Shown here piece after piece: positions 41,701-46,319 of a stretch of 64,000 nucleotides of DNA; the stretch's first letter is position 1, and the number at the start of each line of letters is the position of its first letter. Under the pieces are notes generated by a model. It searched no databases. It had not been told where the DNA came from and saw only the letters and a program-made list of their open reading frames with translations. The position numbers and the translations under genes are program-made. The stretch covers positions 409,548-473,547 of the forward strand of contig JAMZAV010000766.1 of NCBI GenBank assembly GCA_024449915.1, read 5' to 3'. The DNA is from Sweltsa coloradensis. Its lineage: Eukaryota; Arthropoda; Insecta; Plecoptera; Chloroperlidae.

Positions 41701-44700
41701 TATTATATTCTGCATCATTTAGATTTACGCAAAAAAATAACTTAATTTTCTCTTATCTATTTATTTCTATTCTTTTTCGGCTTCTAAACCACATAAAAAC
41801 CACTTTAAAATAACTTTTTTTTTAACTGAGGGGCCTAGTGGGAGAAGCCACAATATTTTGAGTTTGGCAAAGTTTAAGTGGTTAAAATTGCTTTCTTAAT
41901 TTTTGTATGAATAATCTTTTTTCCTTTTTTTATGATTAGGTCCAAAAATAAAAAGATTTATTCATACAAAAATTAACACAGCAGTTTTAACTACTGAAAC
42001 TTTGCTAAACTCATTTTTTTACAAGTGGCGTATAGCTCCTTCTGCGTTATTGTGGTGCGTTGGTCCCCTCCACACGCCGATGGCCGGTGTATACGACGGT
42101 CTAGCCAAGATACTGAGGGGACTGAGGAGTTGGTTTTAGGTGAATGATAGAACGACTTTGGTGTAAAAGCAAAATGAATTAAACATTGTTTTGGCGGGAC
42201 ATGACCTCACCATCAGCCATATTTTACAATTTTGGTTCAATATTGTCCTCACAGTTTCCAAGTGCAAAATGAAATTTAAAAAACGTGTTTATATTTAAAA
42301 AGCTCGAGACTCTCGTAAGGGAGGTCTCCGGTCGAGACCCGGTACCGGCAATCCTGATTGAAAGTGTTTCCTAAGTTTTGTTCAGTTGTTAACGCGAATA
42401 CTGGAAGTGAATGAGTGTAAACGAGTGGATTTACTAGCACTTTGTGTGCTCACTGGAGTAAAGTTAACGGCAGCAACAGTGAATTGTTCCAAAATTCAAC
42501 TTGTAAGGGAATGTATCATAAGTTGACTCCTTAAACCATGAGTGATGAAATAAATAAGTAGAATTATTACTTTGACCAATTTAAGGGGAATCCCTAGACC
42601 CAAATATGATTTCTTAAGAATGCAGTAAAGACGTCTGAAAAGTAAGTAGAATGTAAGAGGGGCTTAATAAAAGAGCAGATTATTTTTTTGAAATTTTTTT
42701 GAAGGGACATAACCTCAGAATCAACAATTGTATTTTAATTACTGGAATGAGTTGCTCAAGTTCAAAATTGAAATTTTAGCAGCGGTTTTTTGTATATTAT
42801 TTTTACACTCCTTTATCTACAACCTATTGATTGATTGATTGATTGATTGATTTATTCTTTTATTGCATGTTTAAAATTCACATTTTACAATTATTGGTCA
42901 AGCCCCCAATGGCCTAGCGGCTCGCCTTTAGGGGGCTTTCAGCAATGGATTACAAACAGTGAGAGGTGAAGCAAGCCAAGATACATGAAATATGAAATTT
43001 AAGGATTTGCAACATTTTTTTAAGACACTATAAAGTAAAGAACTAAATTGAGCTACTCTAATATATGTTAAGAAATTAAATTAAAGTACAAAAGTCAGTA
43101 GAAATCTGAAATGAGTATATGTGAAATTTAATAACCCTAAATAAAATGATTTTTGGATTTATATGGTTTGTTGCGTTGCACAATTTTTTTTCGCCTGCCG
43201 GTACAATTTCAAATTTTGTACCGTTTAACGGAAAAAATCGTGCAACGCCTGAAACCATATAAAACCAATAATACTTATATTTAGGTTGTAGATAAAGGAG
43301 TGTAGAAATAATATAAAAAAAAAAACGCTGCAAAAAATTCAATTTTGAACTTCAGCAACTGATTCCAGTAATTTGAATACAATTGTTGATTCTGAGGTTA
43401 TGTCCCGTCAAAAAAATTTCAAAAAAATAATCCGCTCTTTTATTAAGCCCCTCTTACATTCTACTTACTTTTCAGACGTCTTTACTGCATTCTTTAGAAA
43501 TCATATTTGGGTCTAGGGATTCCCCTTAACTGGTTGCCATCCCTAATAACTAAAAAAAACAAGATTTCACGTCCCCCGCTGAAAAGCTGTTCTAGTTTCT
43601 CAATTCTAGACTAAAATATACGAATGCGCTGCATCTTATTTATACTTTATACTGGCTTATACTTATACTTATACTTTACAATTAGGCAAAAACAAACAAA
43701 CTGTTATGATTTTATTTTGTTATATGGAAAGCATACATATTATTTAGTACGGCGGTTATCTTTTAGTTTTAGCGGCAAGTTAATTTGGCGAGTCTTTTCA
43801 ATTATTGCAATTTCGAAATTATTTCGTGCTTATTTTGAAAATCAAATTTCATAGCGGTTCTCGCCTAAATGTGAATATTCCATTTGGCGCGAGGATATTA
43901 TTCTATAATGATTATATTTTATTTTACTTGTAAATAAGTTTATATATGTGAATGCGATATAGACGTTAAATAAATATATAAAAAACGGTGTAGATAAATG
44001 AACTTGGCGAGAACGTATAAAGAAAGGAATTGTACACCTACTAAAGTTTGCATTGTTTGTGCATCCTTTGATGCCAACAAACAAGTTCCCTGGAAGGAGT
44101 TTGCTAGACAACTGGTTTATTCTCACGACTTGGTTGCAAGTTGGGCAAGCCATGGAAAAATATCTTCATCAGAGACACGAAACAAGGGAGTTCGCCTATT
44201 AATGTTAACAACGTCATCTGGGCTGAAGTATTTTGATATCTCATTGACTATGGAGGCGTAGAGTGGGAGATGAGAAGTCTCGGGGCAGGCGCGAGACGAG
44301 ATTCAAACCAGCACCTCGGCTCAGGGTCAGGGCTTCAGACCAACGGTCAAACGACTGAGTCTGAGGAAATACATTCTAAAACTATAAACGCGATTCGGGA
44401 TCCATTTTACATGTTAACAATAATTAAATTATGTACTTATCTTCGCAAATCAGTTGATTTTTAGTTAATTGGATTTAAAAGAAGAAACTGTAATATATTT
44501 GAAGAATGATTAGGCAGTTTTTCACGTCTTAAAATAAATAAATAAATTCGTATTCAGAGTCTACCCACTCAGTCATAACATAACATCCTTCAAATTTTAA
44601 ACATTTAATTTAACTTATTGTTAATATTAATTGAATAAAACGAGTCTTACATTGTACAACTTGAAAACACTGTAAAAAATGGTTTAGTTTCAATGTCTCT

Positions 44701-44954
44701 TGAAATATATTAAACTAAACTGGTTGTTTTACCACATCCAGAAGGACCTATTAAAGTTACGAATTCGCAAAAAAATCAAAGTTCGAATAAACCAAAAAAT
44801 GGCGCATTCATAAAAATCGGGGTGCGACGTTCATTGTATCGAAGTTGATTAGGATTATTAGACTCACCATGACTTGTTTATCCTTCATCTTGTCATCTCC
44901 CTTGGTTACGACCACAGCTAGCAAGACGCACACGAACCTGGCAAAGTTGAACAT
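3543..44954 (-). CDS. GILT: GILT-1: gamma-interferon-inducible lysosomal thiol reductase family protein, 5 exons, 244 aa
   Basis: Exons on the minus strand: 44954-44868, 9424-9287, 7210-7022, 4350-4204, 3716-3543. All four introns have GT/AG ends and lie in phase 0. The joined frame is open from ATG to TAG, 244 residues, typical for the family. Residues 1-20 form a hydrophobic signal peptide, so the product should enter the secretory/lysosomal route. The active-site motif is C42-P-D-S45, a CxxS form. The family signature follows as C88-H-H-G-E-R-E-C95-E-G-N98 with C103. C120, C139 and C153 continue the cysteine pattern, and V-P-T at 180-182 fits the thioredoxin-fold cis-proline loop. Possible N-glycosylation sites are N81 and N155. 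The last 15 residues are strongly hydrophobic. By family knowledge GILT reduces disulfides of endocytosed proteins at acid pH and serves immunity in insects; the CxxS site makes full reductase activity uncertain. The 35.4-kb first intron is filled with transposons. Confidence 0.9.
3820..4135. repeat. Unclassified repeat in GILT-1 intron 4
   Basis: The string TTAGAGAAGATTGAAAATA with TCCCGGAAA recurs inside the TTAA element at 51666-52164 and, in part, at 46620-46700. 4098-4130 ends in a degenerate CAGTGGCG-type terminus on the minus strand. Confidence 0.4.
4204..4350 (-). CDS. GILT: GILT-1 exon 4
   Basis: 147 nt, 49 residues, from [19 protein letters not shown] to NVPTIVFKS. It carries the VPT segment expected before the last beta strands of a thioredoxin fold. 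The acceptor is TTCTAG and the donor TCG|GTAAGT. Confidence 0.9.
4465..4640 (-). mobile_element. LINE 3' end with (TAAA)n tail
   Basis: Minus-strand copy of the LINE 3' end also at 31200-31432: GTCCTCCTTTGTAATCAGTT, AACTGAATAGGATAGACGTT, then AAATAAATAA. The A/T tail abuts 4467-4500. Confidence 0.65.
4640..5150. other. Intron sequence, little recognised
   Basis: Only a short R3-like fragment at 4735-4773 (GGGCGCGACAACCGTTAGGTCA). The rest is anonymous AT-rich sequence in GILT-1 intron 3. Confidence 0.4.
5150..5290 (-). mobile_element. SINE-C copy
   Basis: On the minus strand a tRNA-like head with B box GGGTTCGAATCC is followed by CCATC- and CACTCATCGTCT-type body sequence. The same arrangement is found at 13755-13920 and 16618-16790. 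Confidence 0.6.
5290..5525 (+). repeat. R3 dispersed repeat
   Basis: Starts with TCATAATGCGCCACTGTAGC and ends near CGCCTCTAGTTTCGGGAGTA and GCGAGATGGACTTT-like sequence. See the copy at 30655-30925. 5525-6385 beyond shows no recognisable feature. Confidence 0.55.
6385..6970 (+). mobile_element. LINE fragment: end of ORF2 plus 3' UTR
   Basis: The open frame 6411-6710 contains [17 protein letters not shown], then [15 protein letters not shown] and [14 protein letters not shown]. This is the pattern of the region C-terminal to reverse transcriptase in jockey/CR1-like LINEs (H-N-T-R, I-Y-N-x-L-P, FK-x-x-LK-x-xL). It ends with AATAAAGAAACTATAAACTA repeated. Broken upstream; not a host gene. Confidence 0.7.
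7022..7210 (-). CDS. GILT: GILT-1 exon 3 (CHHGxxEC signature)
   Basis: 189 nt, 63 residues. It contains [16 protein letters not shown], a variant of the family signature C-Q-H-G-x2-E-C-x2-N-x4-C with H in place of Q. The acceptor is TCTAG and the donor AAG|GTAAGC. Confidence 0.92.
7328..8500 (+). mobile_element. Degenerate Ty3/gypsy-type LTR retrotransposon
   Basis: A putative 5' LTR (about 7328-7540, TGTGATG to ATGACA) is followed directly by TGGTGTCAGAAG, a primer-binding site complementary to the 3' end of tRNA-Leu. A gag-like start (ATG at 7666, [19 protein letters not shown]) stops at 7759. A reverse-transcriptase remnant at 8141-8495 shows [13 protein letters not shown], an FWQV segment, a MPFGL-like site and a FDDI box, split by frameshifts. 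No 3' LTR, integrase or protease was seen. It is a short, internally deleted relic. Confidence 0.65.
8550..8910 (+). repeat. Unclassified repeat with a tRNA-like segment
   Basis: Starts CGAGGGAGCGGAGCGACCGA, then (TCTG)n and CGAACCGCTGAACAGATTGG. 8828-8890 is tRNA-like with GGGTTCGATACCC as B box. It could be a SINE or another Helitron-type element. Confidence 0.35.
9080..9260 (+). repeat. R4 dispersed repeat
   Basis: GTTGAGTACC, GGGGAGAAAGGGGATGTT and CTCACTCACT, TAACAACGACT recur at 52910-53155. The segment ends with CCGCCACTG, a reversed CAGTGGCGG terminus. Confidence 0.45.
9287..9424 (-). CDS. GILT: GILT-1 exon 2 (CPDS active site)
   Basis: 138 nt, 46 residues, beginning [16 protein letters not shown]. 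The acceptor is TGCAG and the donor AAG|GTAAGC. Exactly the same length and phase as GILT-2 exon 2. Confidence 0.92.
9530..9800 (+). repeat. R3 dispersed repeat
   Basis: Contains GCTGGTCAGAACCAGCCAC (an inverted GCTGGT/ACCAGC), a run of GTCGTC and CGACCGCCAGAACTCGC. 85-90 percent like the copy at 11030-11290 by eye. Confidence 0.6.
10157..10800 (+). mobile_element. HINE-like element, subfamily 2, 3'-truncated
   Basis: Begins TGGATGAGCGAAGCGAAGAC, then two monomers of the TTGGGC-ATTCTGACCAAA type. It stops at the junction of the duplicated GILT segment without the CTAG end. Confidence 0.65.
10805..10926 (-). pseudogene. Dead duplicate of GILT-1 exon 2
   Basis: On the plus strand the segment follows 9310-9424 with many substitutions and indels: CATAGGTT, GAACTT, ATGCTGT and TTTCACAG appear in order. 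The flanking intron sequence (GGCTGCA, then GATACGAACACTTGTTA in the parent) matches closely. No open frame survives. It is part of a tandem duplication whose second unit runs to about 12440. Confidence 0.7.
11030..11290 (+). repeat. R3 dispersed repeat
   Basis: Second copy within the duplicated block, with the same GCTGGTCAGAACCAGCCAC and GTCGTC run. A HINE-like element begins at its end. Confidence 0.6.
11293..12079 (+). mobile_element. HINE-like (Helentron-type) element, subfamily 2, full length
   Basis: Begins TGGATGAGCGAGCGAGCG and ends GCGTTTTCCTAG. The subterminal inverted pair is GGATGAGCG and CGCTCATCC. The inside holds at least two monomers of about 175 bp starting at GTGCGATATTTTCGT. 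The homologous empty site at 9790-9810 shows insertion between T and T with no target duplication, as for Helentrons. It encodes nothing. Confidence 0.75.
12800..13305. other. Anonymous intron sequence
   Basis: No repeat or gene recognised between a SINE-A tail scrap at 12755-12795 and the tetranucleotide repeat. Confidence 0.4.
13305..13385. repeat. (TTTA)n microsatellite
   Basis: About 14 uninterrupted ATTT units, then TTAA units. Confidence 0.95.
13430..13700 (+). mobile_element. SINE-B
   Basis: tRNA-like head with B box GGTTCAAATCC, then CAATCCTGACAGAG, TCAGTC and CACCTGAAGAGGGGCAT body, as in the reference copy at 52570-52820. Confidence 0.75.
13755..13920 (-). mobile_element. SINE-C
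   Basis: On the minus strand: head GGCGCTGGTCCTAAGCGTGG, B box GGGTTCGAATC, body CACCACTCATCGTCTAGAAG and an ATC-rich end. Repeated at 16618-16790. Confidence 0.65.
14120..14400 (+). repeat. (CAGA)n microsatellite and SINE-B-like segment
   Basis: 14125-14195 is (CAGA)n. 14200-14395 is a diverged SINE-B (GATTCGGGAGGTCCCGGCTTC, then CACCTGAAGAGGGGCATACA). 14400-14900 is anonymous but repeated at 17380-17868. Confidence 0.6.
14935..15060. mobile_element. Transposon terminus fragment (GGGGCGGATTGGGCCG)
   Basis: A G/C-rich palindromic end, CCGGGCGAATGCCCGG, of the CAGTGGCGG type. Its reverse partner lies at 18920-19155 (CCAATCCGCCCCTGG), enclosing the duplicated block. Confidence 0.45.
15161..15779 (-). 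mobile_element. HINE-like element, subfamily 2, complete, nested
   Basis: Minus-strand element with TGGATGAGCGAAGCGAAGAC as 5' end and GCGAAGCTTCCTAG as 3' end. It sits inside the T-run of a subfamily 1 element; removing it restores the T-run and CGTTTAAA seen in other copies. Confidence 0.75.
16330..16790. mobile_element. SINE-B (+) followed by SINE-C (-)
   Basis: Second copy of the 13430-13920 pair. SINE-B 16335-16565 with B box GGTTCAAATCC; SINE-C 16618-16790 with GATTCGAACCCACG on the plus strand. Confidence 0.65.
17005..17165. repeat. (GACA)n microsatellite
   Basis: About 35 tetranucleotide units with a few interruptions. The 128- and 154-residue open frames over it (CLSVCLSV and TDRQTDRQ repeats) are by-products of a period-4 repeat open in several frames. 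Confidence 0.95.
18592..19379. other. Anonymous sequence and a transposon terminus
   Basis: 18592-18920 holds nothing recognisable. 18920-19155 is a G/C-rich transposon end (GGCCTCCGGCGGCTGGGGCT, then CCGCCCCTGG). The open frame 19030-19272 lies in it and is not gene-like. Confidence 0.4.
19379..19640 (-). mobile_element. SINE-B, full length
   Basis: On the plus strand: GCCTGCCCAGGGTGCAATTC, CAGGTGTCTAACTAGGTATG, TTGCGGATAGGAC, then GGGATTTGAACCCGGGACCT and CTCGAGCCAACACTG. About 260 bp, matching 52570-52820 reversed. Confidence 0.85.
19659..20019. mobile_element. Foldback/MITE with about 140-bp inverted arms
   Basis: Starts GCACGCTCG and ends CGAGCGTGC. The arms share CACTTAA, AGATGTACAACGCTCTGGAG, GACA, TTTTTATGCAGAA and TAATAAACCC in mirror order around a GC-rich loop near 19830. 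No clear target duplication. Confidence 0.65.
20420..20815 (-). mobile_element. SINE-A, near full length
   Basis: On the plus strand: tail AGAGTCTACCCACTCAGTCA, body GCCAACCCTGTAGGCCCCGA and CGTTGCTAGGACGG, then the tRNA-like head with GAAGCAGAGACGCTAACCAC. Next to R3 at its head side. Confidence 0.75.
20790..21045 (-). repeat. R3 dispersed repeat
   Basis: Minus copy containing GACGATCTCCCCGACGACGA, the GGCTGGT site and ATCCCCTATAGGCTAGAGTA. The longer open frames here come from the GAC repeats. Confidence 0.55.
21100..21290 (-). mobile_element. SINE-B, internally deleted
   Basis: TATGTTGCGGATAGGACAAT, then GGGATTCGAACCCGGGACCT on the plus strand. Part of the middle is missing. 21290-21590 beyond is anonymous. 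Confidence 0.65.
21590..22165. mobile_element. Diverged SINE-B pair with an R3 fragment
   Basis: 21590-21740 is a diverged plus SINE-B. 21772-21850 and 22075-22165 are the two ends of a minus SINE-B, split by an R3-related segment (21855-22075, with GCTGGTCAGAACCAGCCACA). Confidence 0.5.
22165..22525. other. Anonymous intron sequence
   Basis: Contains a 64-codon open frame at 22242-22436 without recognisable similarity. No support for a gene. Confidence 0.4.
22525..23030 (+). mobile_element. R3 fragment and SINE-A variant (A2)
   Basis: 22525-22690 is R3 (TCATAATGCGCCACTCTAGC). 22690-23030 is SINE-A2: CTAGCAACGAGGCACTTAAT, then a variant middle (GTGTCCAGCTTGATTGATCG), CTACTGGGTTGGCTTGGTCG and an ATTTATTT end. 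The A2 middle also appears in reverse at 56180-56400. Confidence 0.6.
23030..23820. other. Mostly anonymous; tRNA-like scrap and G runs
   Basis: 23585-23695 resembles a reversed SINE-A head (CGGGGTTCGAAC with TGGACTAAGTCCAAAT). 23735-23820 has runs of 10 or more G. Confidence 0.4.
23820..24115 (+). mobile_element. hAT-like MITE
   Basis: GTGCGTATCCAGGAATTCA, then TTTTGAGGTAATTTTGGTGA and GCGTTTTAAAGCATTACAAT, the same core as 880-1193 and 54695-54900. Ends undefined. 24115-24465 is anonymous. Confidence 0.5.
24467..24890 (+). mobile_element. SINE-A, full length
   Basis: tRNA-like head (GGCTCGTTGGTCTTGTGGTT, GTCCAGGGTTTGATTCCCGC) of tRNA-Gly(TCC) type, then AGCAACGAGGCACATAATAA, the body, and ATCTGACTGAGTGGGTAGAC with an ATTTAT tail. 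About 420 bp. Confidence 0.85.
25120..25595. mobile_element. Inverted pair of SINE-B copies
   Basis: 25120-25300 plus copy, diverged; 25365-25590 minus copy with TGCAATGCATGCCCCTCTTC and GGGATTTGAACCCGGTACCT. 70 bp separate them. Confidence 0.7.
25600..26695. other. Anonymous sequence with a tRNA-like scrap
   Basis: 26340-26420 has GGGCTCGAATCCCGGTTCGA, a B-box-like string. An 86-codon open frame at 25869-26129 has no recognised similarity. Confidence 0.4.
26700..26890 (-). repeat. R3 dispersed repeat
   Basis: GAAACTAGAGGCGAGCTCTG, CCTAGGCTAGAGTAGCGCAT and TTATGACC on the plus strand. Confidence 0.6.
26890..27390. other. Anonymous intron sequence
   Basis: An open frame of 65 codons (27103-27300) has no recognised similarity. 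GTGCA/TGCAC words recur at 27035-27100. Confidence 0.4.
27395..27620 (-). repeat. R3 dispersed repeat
   Basis: GAAACTAGAGGCGAGCTCTGG to AACGGTTGACGCGCCCTTAAA on the plus strand; the cleanest minus copy. Confidence 0.65.
27780..27925 (+). mobile_element. SINE-C 3' end with (ATC)n tail
   Basis: CTACTCATCGTCTAGAATAG, GCGTTAAACAAGAGAAATC, then about 25 ATC units. The matching reversed strings at 13745-13800 identify the family and show that its tail is an ATC repeat. Confidence 0.65.
27930..29360. other. Anonymous intron sequence, includes the longest open frame
   Basis: A 157-codon plus-strand frame (28589-29062) is open, but its C/P/T-rich composition, lack of recognised motifs and overlap with open minus frames give no support for a gene. 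29255-29295 is A/T-rich simple sequence. Confidence 0.35.
29361..30003 (+). mobile_element. HINE-like element, subfamily 1
   Basis: TGGATGAGCGTAGCGAAGAT to GCGTTTTCCTAG. About two and a half internal monomers of 160-180 bp with CGCAATTTTACGATTTTTTT and CCGATTGTAATGATTTTTT. The 3' end is of the subfamily 2 type (CATCAACGCGGCGGGACTT). 30003-30655 beyond is anonymous. Confidence 0.75.
30655..30925 (+). repeat. R3 dispersed repeat, best copy
   Basis: From GGGCACGTCAACCGTTAGGT through GCGCCACTCTAGCCTAGGGG, ATATGGGGAGGAAC, GCTGGTCAGAACCAGCCACA, GTCGTCGGGGAGGTCGTCAA to CGACCGCCAGAGCTCGCCTC. About 270 bp; seen at least nine times here. It has no tRNA-like head or A-tail, so its class is unknown. Confidence 0.7.
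30950..31432 (+). mobile_element. LINE remnant: RT start motif and 3' UTR
   Basis: 30955-31110 encodes [16 protein letters not shown], resembling the A-P-G-P-D-G motif at the start of LINE reverse transcriptase, followed by RYFNLLL. Internal sequence is deleted. 31200-31432 is the 3' UTR with AACTGAATAGGATAGACGTT and (AAAT)n. Confidence 0.6.
31440..32205. other. Anonymous intron sequence
   Basis: Only small open frames (31522-31704 minus, 31884-32105 plus) without recognised similarity. Confidence 0.4.
32205..32430 (-). mobile_element. SINE-B
   Basis: GGGTGCAATGTATGCCCCTC, TAACTAGGTATGTTGCTGAT, GGGATTCGAACCCGGGACCT on the plus strand. Middle slightly shortened. 32430-32788 beyond is anonymous. 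Confidence 0.8.
32788..33112. repeat. Tandem repeat, 4 copies of 81 bp
   Basis: Each unit starts CCGCAGCTTTGAACGATACT and ends ATTGTTAAAATACTCTTAAA. Starts at 32790, 32871, 32952 and 33033. The units look identical apart from one or two bases at the A-run junctions. Confidence 0.95.
33215..33545 (-). mobile_element. R3 fragment and SINE-B fragment
   Basis: 33215-33355 holds CCTAGGCTAGAGTGGCGCAT. 33400-33545 is a diverged SINE-B (TCAGGTGTCT, CGAACCCGGGACCTCCCGAA). Confidence 0.6.
33545..34785. other. Mostly anonymous, with short repeats
   Basis: CCCATGCAAGTACT recurs four times between 33610 and 34075. ATGCTA words recur at 33745-34010. 34187-34268 is a direct duplication of 38 bp (GCCGCCCCTCGGCATTGGAG, AGGATTCTGCGGTTAGGA). 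Confidence 0.5.
34787..35359 (+). mobile_element. HINE-like element, subfamily 1
   Basis: TGGATGAGCGTAGCGAGCGA to AAGCGTTTGCGAAGCTTCCTAG. About two internal monomers, shorter than 49421-50050. The left flank ends in TTTAT, the right begins TTTAT. Confidence 0.78.
35360..36050. other. Anonymous sequence with (CT)n
   Basis: (CT)n at about 35669-35696. GGCTTAACAGGCCTTAATCC with CATCAATAAA at 35720-35755 resembles a LINE or SINE end also at 38158-38215. Confidence 0.4.
36051..36443. mobile_element. Foldback MITE, arms about 145 bp
   Basis: CACACACATAACAAAAACTT at the left and its reverse complement at the right end. The arms match almost perfectly apart from about 20 extra bases in the right arm near 36330. 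No target duplication seen. Confidence 0.75.
36445..38560. other. Anonymous sequence with scraps
   Basis: 37235-37372 is a minus HINE-like fragment (CTTAATGTCCATGTAAAATA, GTCTGGTCAGAATCG). 38195-38222 is (ATCA)n at the end of a LINE-like tail. 38321-38360 is (CT)n. Confidence 0.45.
38560..39490. other. Anonymous sequence with a tRNA-like scrap
   Basis: 39165-39232, read on the minus strand, has GGAGGTCTCGGGTTCGG, like a SINE tRNA head. Otherwise AT-rich with repeated TTACCG words at 38620-39110. Confidence 0.4.
39500..40130 (+). mobile_element. LINE fragment: end of ORF2
   Basis: Two adjacent frames (39505-39711 and 39720-39989), separated by a frameshift, encode the region after the LINE reverse transcriptase. 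They show [22 protein letters not shown]-xx-Q-xx-[32 protein letters not shown] and a broken W-N-x-L-P end. Jockey/CR1-like. Dead copy; a different family from 6385-6970. Confidence 0.75.
40130..41045. other. Anonymous AT-rich sequence
   Basis: 40845-40870 repeats the LINE tail string AATCAGTTTTATAACTGAAT. 40276-40300 is ATT simple repeat. Confidence 0.4.
41050..41268 (-). mobile_element. SINE-B
   Basis: GTTGCGGATAGGACAATTG, GCATTCGCATTAACGACTGA, GGGATTTGAACCCGGGACCT on the plus strand. Confidence 0.8.
41437..41690. repeat. Direct duplication of 123 bp
   Basis: CTTTCCTTGTTTTATAGTCG begins at 41437 and again at 41560. Each unit ends with CAGTGGCGGATCCAGGGGGC, a hAT-like terminus, and a C run. 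Open frames at 41432-41813 come from this duplication. Confidence 0.9.
41861..42011. mobile_element. Short foldback element
   Basis: AGTTTGGCAAAGTTT and its mirror AAACTTTGCTAAACT enclose arms with TTAATTTTTGTATGAATAAT and its reverse complement; loop about 20 bp. 42011-42300 is anonymous. Confidence 0.65.
42305..42405 (+). mobile_element. SINE-B head fragment
   Basis: GGTCTCCGGTCGAGACCCGG, then CGGCAATCCTGATTGA. Confidence 0.5.
42581..43529. mobile_element. TTAA-flanked foldback element
   Basis: TTAA at 42581-42584 and 43526-43529. Arms of about 240 bp (GGGGAATCCCTAGACCCAAA and reverse) end at 42825 and 43283. The loop contains (ATTG)n, an unidentified insert and a second small hairpin (43157-43262) with CGTGCAACG-type arms. 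TTAA flanks suggest a piggyBac-type integration. Confidence 0.7.
43530..44866. other. Anonymous sequence near GILT-1 exon 1
   Basis: 43925-43985 resembles a LINE tail (TTGTAAATAAG, AGACGTTAAATAAAT). 44533-44575 is a reversed SINE-A tail (AGAGTCTACCCACTCAGTCA). The two overlapping open frames at 43842-44261 have no recognised similarity. Confidence 0.4.
44868..44954 (-). CDS. GILT: GILT-1 exon 1 (signal peptide)
   Basis: Encodes 29 residues beginning [19 protein letters not shown], a clear signal peptide. The ATG follows CAGCAAG, the same context as in GILT-2, which supports this start. The donor is ATG|GTGAGT. It sits 35.4 kb from exon 2. Confidence 0.85.
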
Positions 44955-44964
44955 CTTGCTGAGA

Positions 44965-45600
44965 AACTAGACACACCTGTTGTTACCTGAGAAGACACGG
45001 ACAGACTGGACTCGGTGCTGGAGAATCACGGCGAGGGAGTGGGAGTACCCCCCCCCTCCCCCCTCCTAGGCGCGGCGGGCTGTGTGGCTCGTTGGTCTTA
45101 CTCTTGTGGTTAGCGTATCTGCTTCCAATGCAGAAGGTCCAGGGTTCGATTCCCGTCAAAGTCAGAAGTTTTTTAACTTCTGATTTGAACTTAAGTCCAT
45201 CAGTTCTTGTCTTAGGAGTTTGTAAACGGTGATTTTGGAGCCGTCCTAGCAACGAAGCATATAATAAATTCAGAGTTGTTCTAAATCGGCCTTGTTGATT
45301 CTGGCGTTGATCCGCGGGTGTTCGCACTGTCCATACCACTGATTGCTATATTTCCTATTAAAAATATCGATCTATGGTTGGTTATCGCTCACTCGTCGAT
45401 TGCGTCGGGGCCTACAGGGTTGGCTTGGTCGCTTTGATTTACTGTACCCCACTGAAAATCAGTTATATAACTGAGTGGGTAGACTCTAAATACATTTTAT
45501 TTATTATTTATTTATAACTCAATGGTATACCTTTAAAGAAATCAACAATATTGTTGACTTCTTACAATGTCGAGTTCGATCAAAGTGGGAAAATCTTTAG
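44965..45600 (-). promoter_or_regulatory. GILT-1 5' leader and upstream region, interrupted by a SINE-A
   Basis: Positions 44965-45060 align with 52208-52275 upstream of GILT-2 (shared GTTGTTAC, CACG, GACTC, GGAGAATC and a C run). Positions 45540-45600 align with 52418-52472, including a palindrome around ACAATATTGT. The upstream segment therefore came along in the gene duplication. No TATA box was seen. A SINE-A copy (45081-45523) separates the two conserved blocks. Promoter function is inferred. Confidence 0.5.
45081..45523 (+). mobile_element. SINE-A, full length, in the GILT-1 upstream region
   Basis: tRNA-Gly(TCC)-like head (GCTTCCAATGC anticodon arm, B box GGTTCGATTCC), body GTTGGCTTGGTCGC, tail ATATAACTGAGTGGGTAGAC with (ATTT)n. 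Best preserved copy; it splits the region shared with GILT-2. Confidence 0.88.
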
Positions 45601-46319
45601 TGGAATTGTTTCTTCGTGTTGACGCGTAAAACGATCAGATTTGGTTGTGATTAGGGGGTTCATTACTAAAATAATAATTTCACCTGGCGAATAAATTATG
45701 TTGTCAACAAATAATGTTTTTATTTTAGAACAATATAGTTTTCCATAAACCACACATTAATCTAGAAGAAAAACAAATTCCTTTGAGTTGTTCACTGTTC
45801 AACCCATTAGAATACTTTGACGAGTCGTCCTCGGTCATTTTTATGGACAACTTTAAAGAATGCAAAAAATACACAAATACAAAATATTGACGAAAAAAAC
45901 AATTTTTTTCTTTCAAAATTTGTATTTTAAATCTTGTGAATCGCATGGCTAGTATGAATTTTATAAATGATCCAAAATCCAAAAGGGTGGGTAGGAACAA
46001 TACAGAGAAATTTTGAAAATCTCTGTGATTTCAAAAAAGGGTAACATGTTCAATTTTAAACCACAAAATTGTTCCTCATTTTTATTTAAAAATCATGATT
46101 GACATCTTTCCAGCAAAGCATAGAAAATAATTTTTTTTTATGGTCTACGTCAAATCCAAAATTTGTTAAATTTTTACAAATATTGCCCCGGAAATAAGTA
46201 TATAAATTATCAGAAATAAAGTTATAACTTCATCTTGTACCCTAAGAACTTTAATTTCTTAAATAAATGAAATGGTATTCCAATGGGCTAATTAGGTTAG
46301 AATCTCTTGTCTCTTGTGA
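45525..46319. other. GILT-1/GILT-2 intergenic spacer
   Basis: 45540-45600 is conserved upstream of GILT-2. The remainder, to the GILT-2 stop, is anonymous AT-rich sequence with one possible minus AATAAA at 46081. Confidence 0.45.

Noticed and set aside
41432..41813. Proline/glycine-rich open frames with internal repeats
   Set aside because: They translate a 123-bp duplicated transposon end with C runs.
43842..44261. Overlapping open frames of 103 (minus) and 87 (plus) codons near GILT-1 exon 1
   Set aside because: No recognised similarity, and both strands are open over the same bases. Kept only as anonymous sequence.
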